Source of the DNA: Paludibacteraceae bacterium
Lineage (GTDB): Bacteria; Bacteroidota; Bacteroidia; Bacteroidales; Paludibacteraceae
Assembly (NCBI GenBank): GCA_016292775.1
Contig: JAEDFN010000046.1
Coordinates: 1 to 15,019, forward strand
Direction of reading: 5' to 3'
DNA length: 15,019 bases
Part shown: positions 15,009 to 15,019 of the stretch, piece after piece
How positions within the stretch are numbered: the first letter of the stretch is position 1
How the letters are laid out: each line of letters starts with the position of its first letter
Notes under the pieces: model-generated
Told to the model about the DNA's origin: nothing
The model's input: the letters and a program-made list of their open reading frames with translations, nothing else
The model's database searches: none
Program-made: the position numbers and the translations under genes

Positions 15009-15019
15009 ATTATTAGACA

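Noticed and set aside
1..15019. tRNA, rRNA, CRISPR array, complete insertion sequence
   Set aside because: No cloverleaf, ribosomal motif, regular spaced repeats or transposase gene was found by reading both strands; this is a visual reading, not a software scan.

Overview
The window looks like chromosomal DNA of a Bacteroidales bacterium (phylum Bacteroidota). The DNA is AT-rich and has no classical sigma-70 boxes. Three promoters fit the Bacteroidota pattern TTTG/TTG - 19-20 bp - TAnnTTTG. The CydA/CydB sequences are of the Bacteroides/Prevotella type, preceded by a DUF4492 gene. A C-terminal type IX secretion sorting tail is recognisable near the right end. I cannot name a genus with confidence.

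Region 1 (1-3600) is an accessory, defence-island-like stretch with two intact genes among debris. The first intact gene (14-1246) encodes a membrane-anchored pentapeptide-repeat protein whose C-terminal domain looks TIR-like or nucleoside-deoxyribosyltransferase-like. The second (1823-3199) is an AlbA_2/Schlafen-type ATP-binding protein with a winged helix. Around them lie broken pieces of a YifB/ComM Mg-chelatase-like ATPase, an ASCH-domain protein (N-terminal scrap left of the AlbA_2 gene, C-terminal half right of it) and a RhuM-family protein. Region 2 (3600-4070) has no convincing gene. It holds a nested inverted repeat that could be a structured RNA or a miniature mobile element, and then the promoter of the next operon.

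Region 3 (4033-7013) is the cytochrome bd quinol oxidase operon: a 53-residue DUF4492 membrane protein, cydA and cydB, closed by a strong hairpin terminator. It supports oxygen scavenging and respiration in a nanaerobic or microaerobic lifestyle. Region 4 (7309-13427) is a six-gene operon: a PspC-domain protein, a MacB/LolD-type ABC ATPase, two different FtsX/MacB-type permeases, a periplasmic adaptor and a TolC-type outer membrane factor. Together they could form a complete tripartite ATP-driven exporter or envelope-maintenance machine. It begins at a near-perfect Bacteroidota promoter and ends at a bidirectional terminator.

Region 5 (13461-15019, minus strand) has a lipoprotein with propeller-like 'KNGK' repeats that appears frameshifted by one base in an A tract just after its start codon. 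Upstream are a decapitated T9SS sorting-domain fragment with a promoter at its edge, and a small DUF1232/YkvA-type membrane protein. The most novel candidates are the membrane/pentapeptide/TIR-like protein, the nested hairpin element and the frameshifted lipoprotein start.
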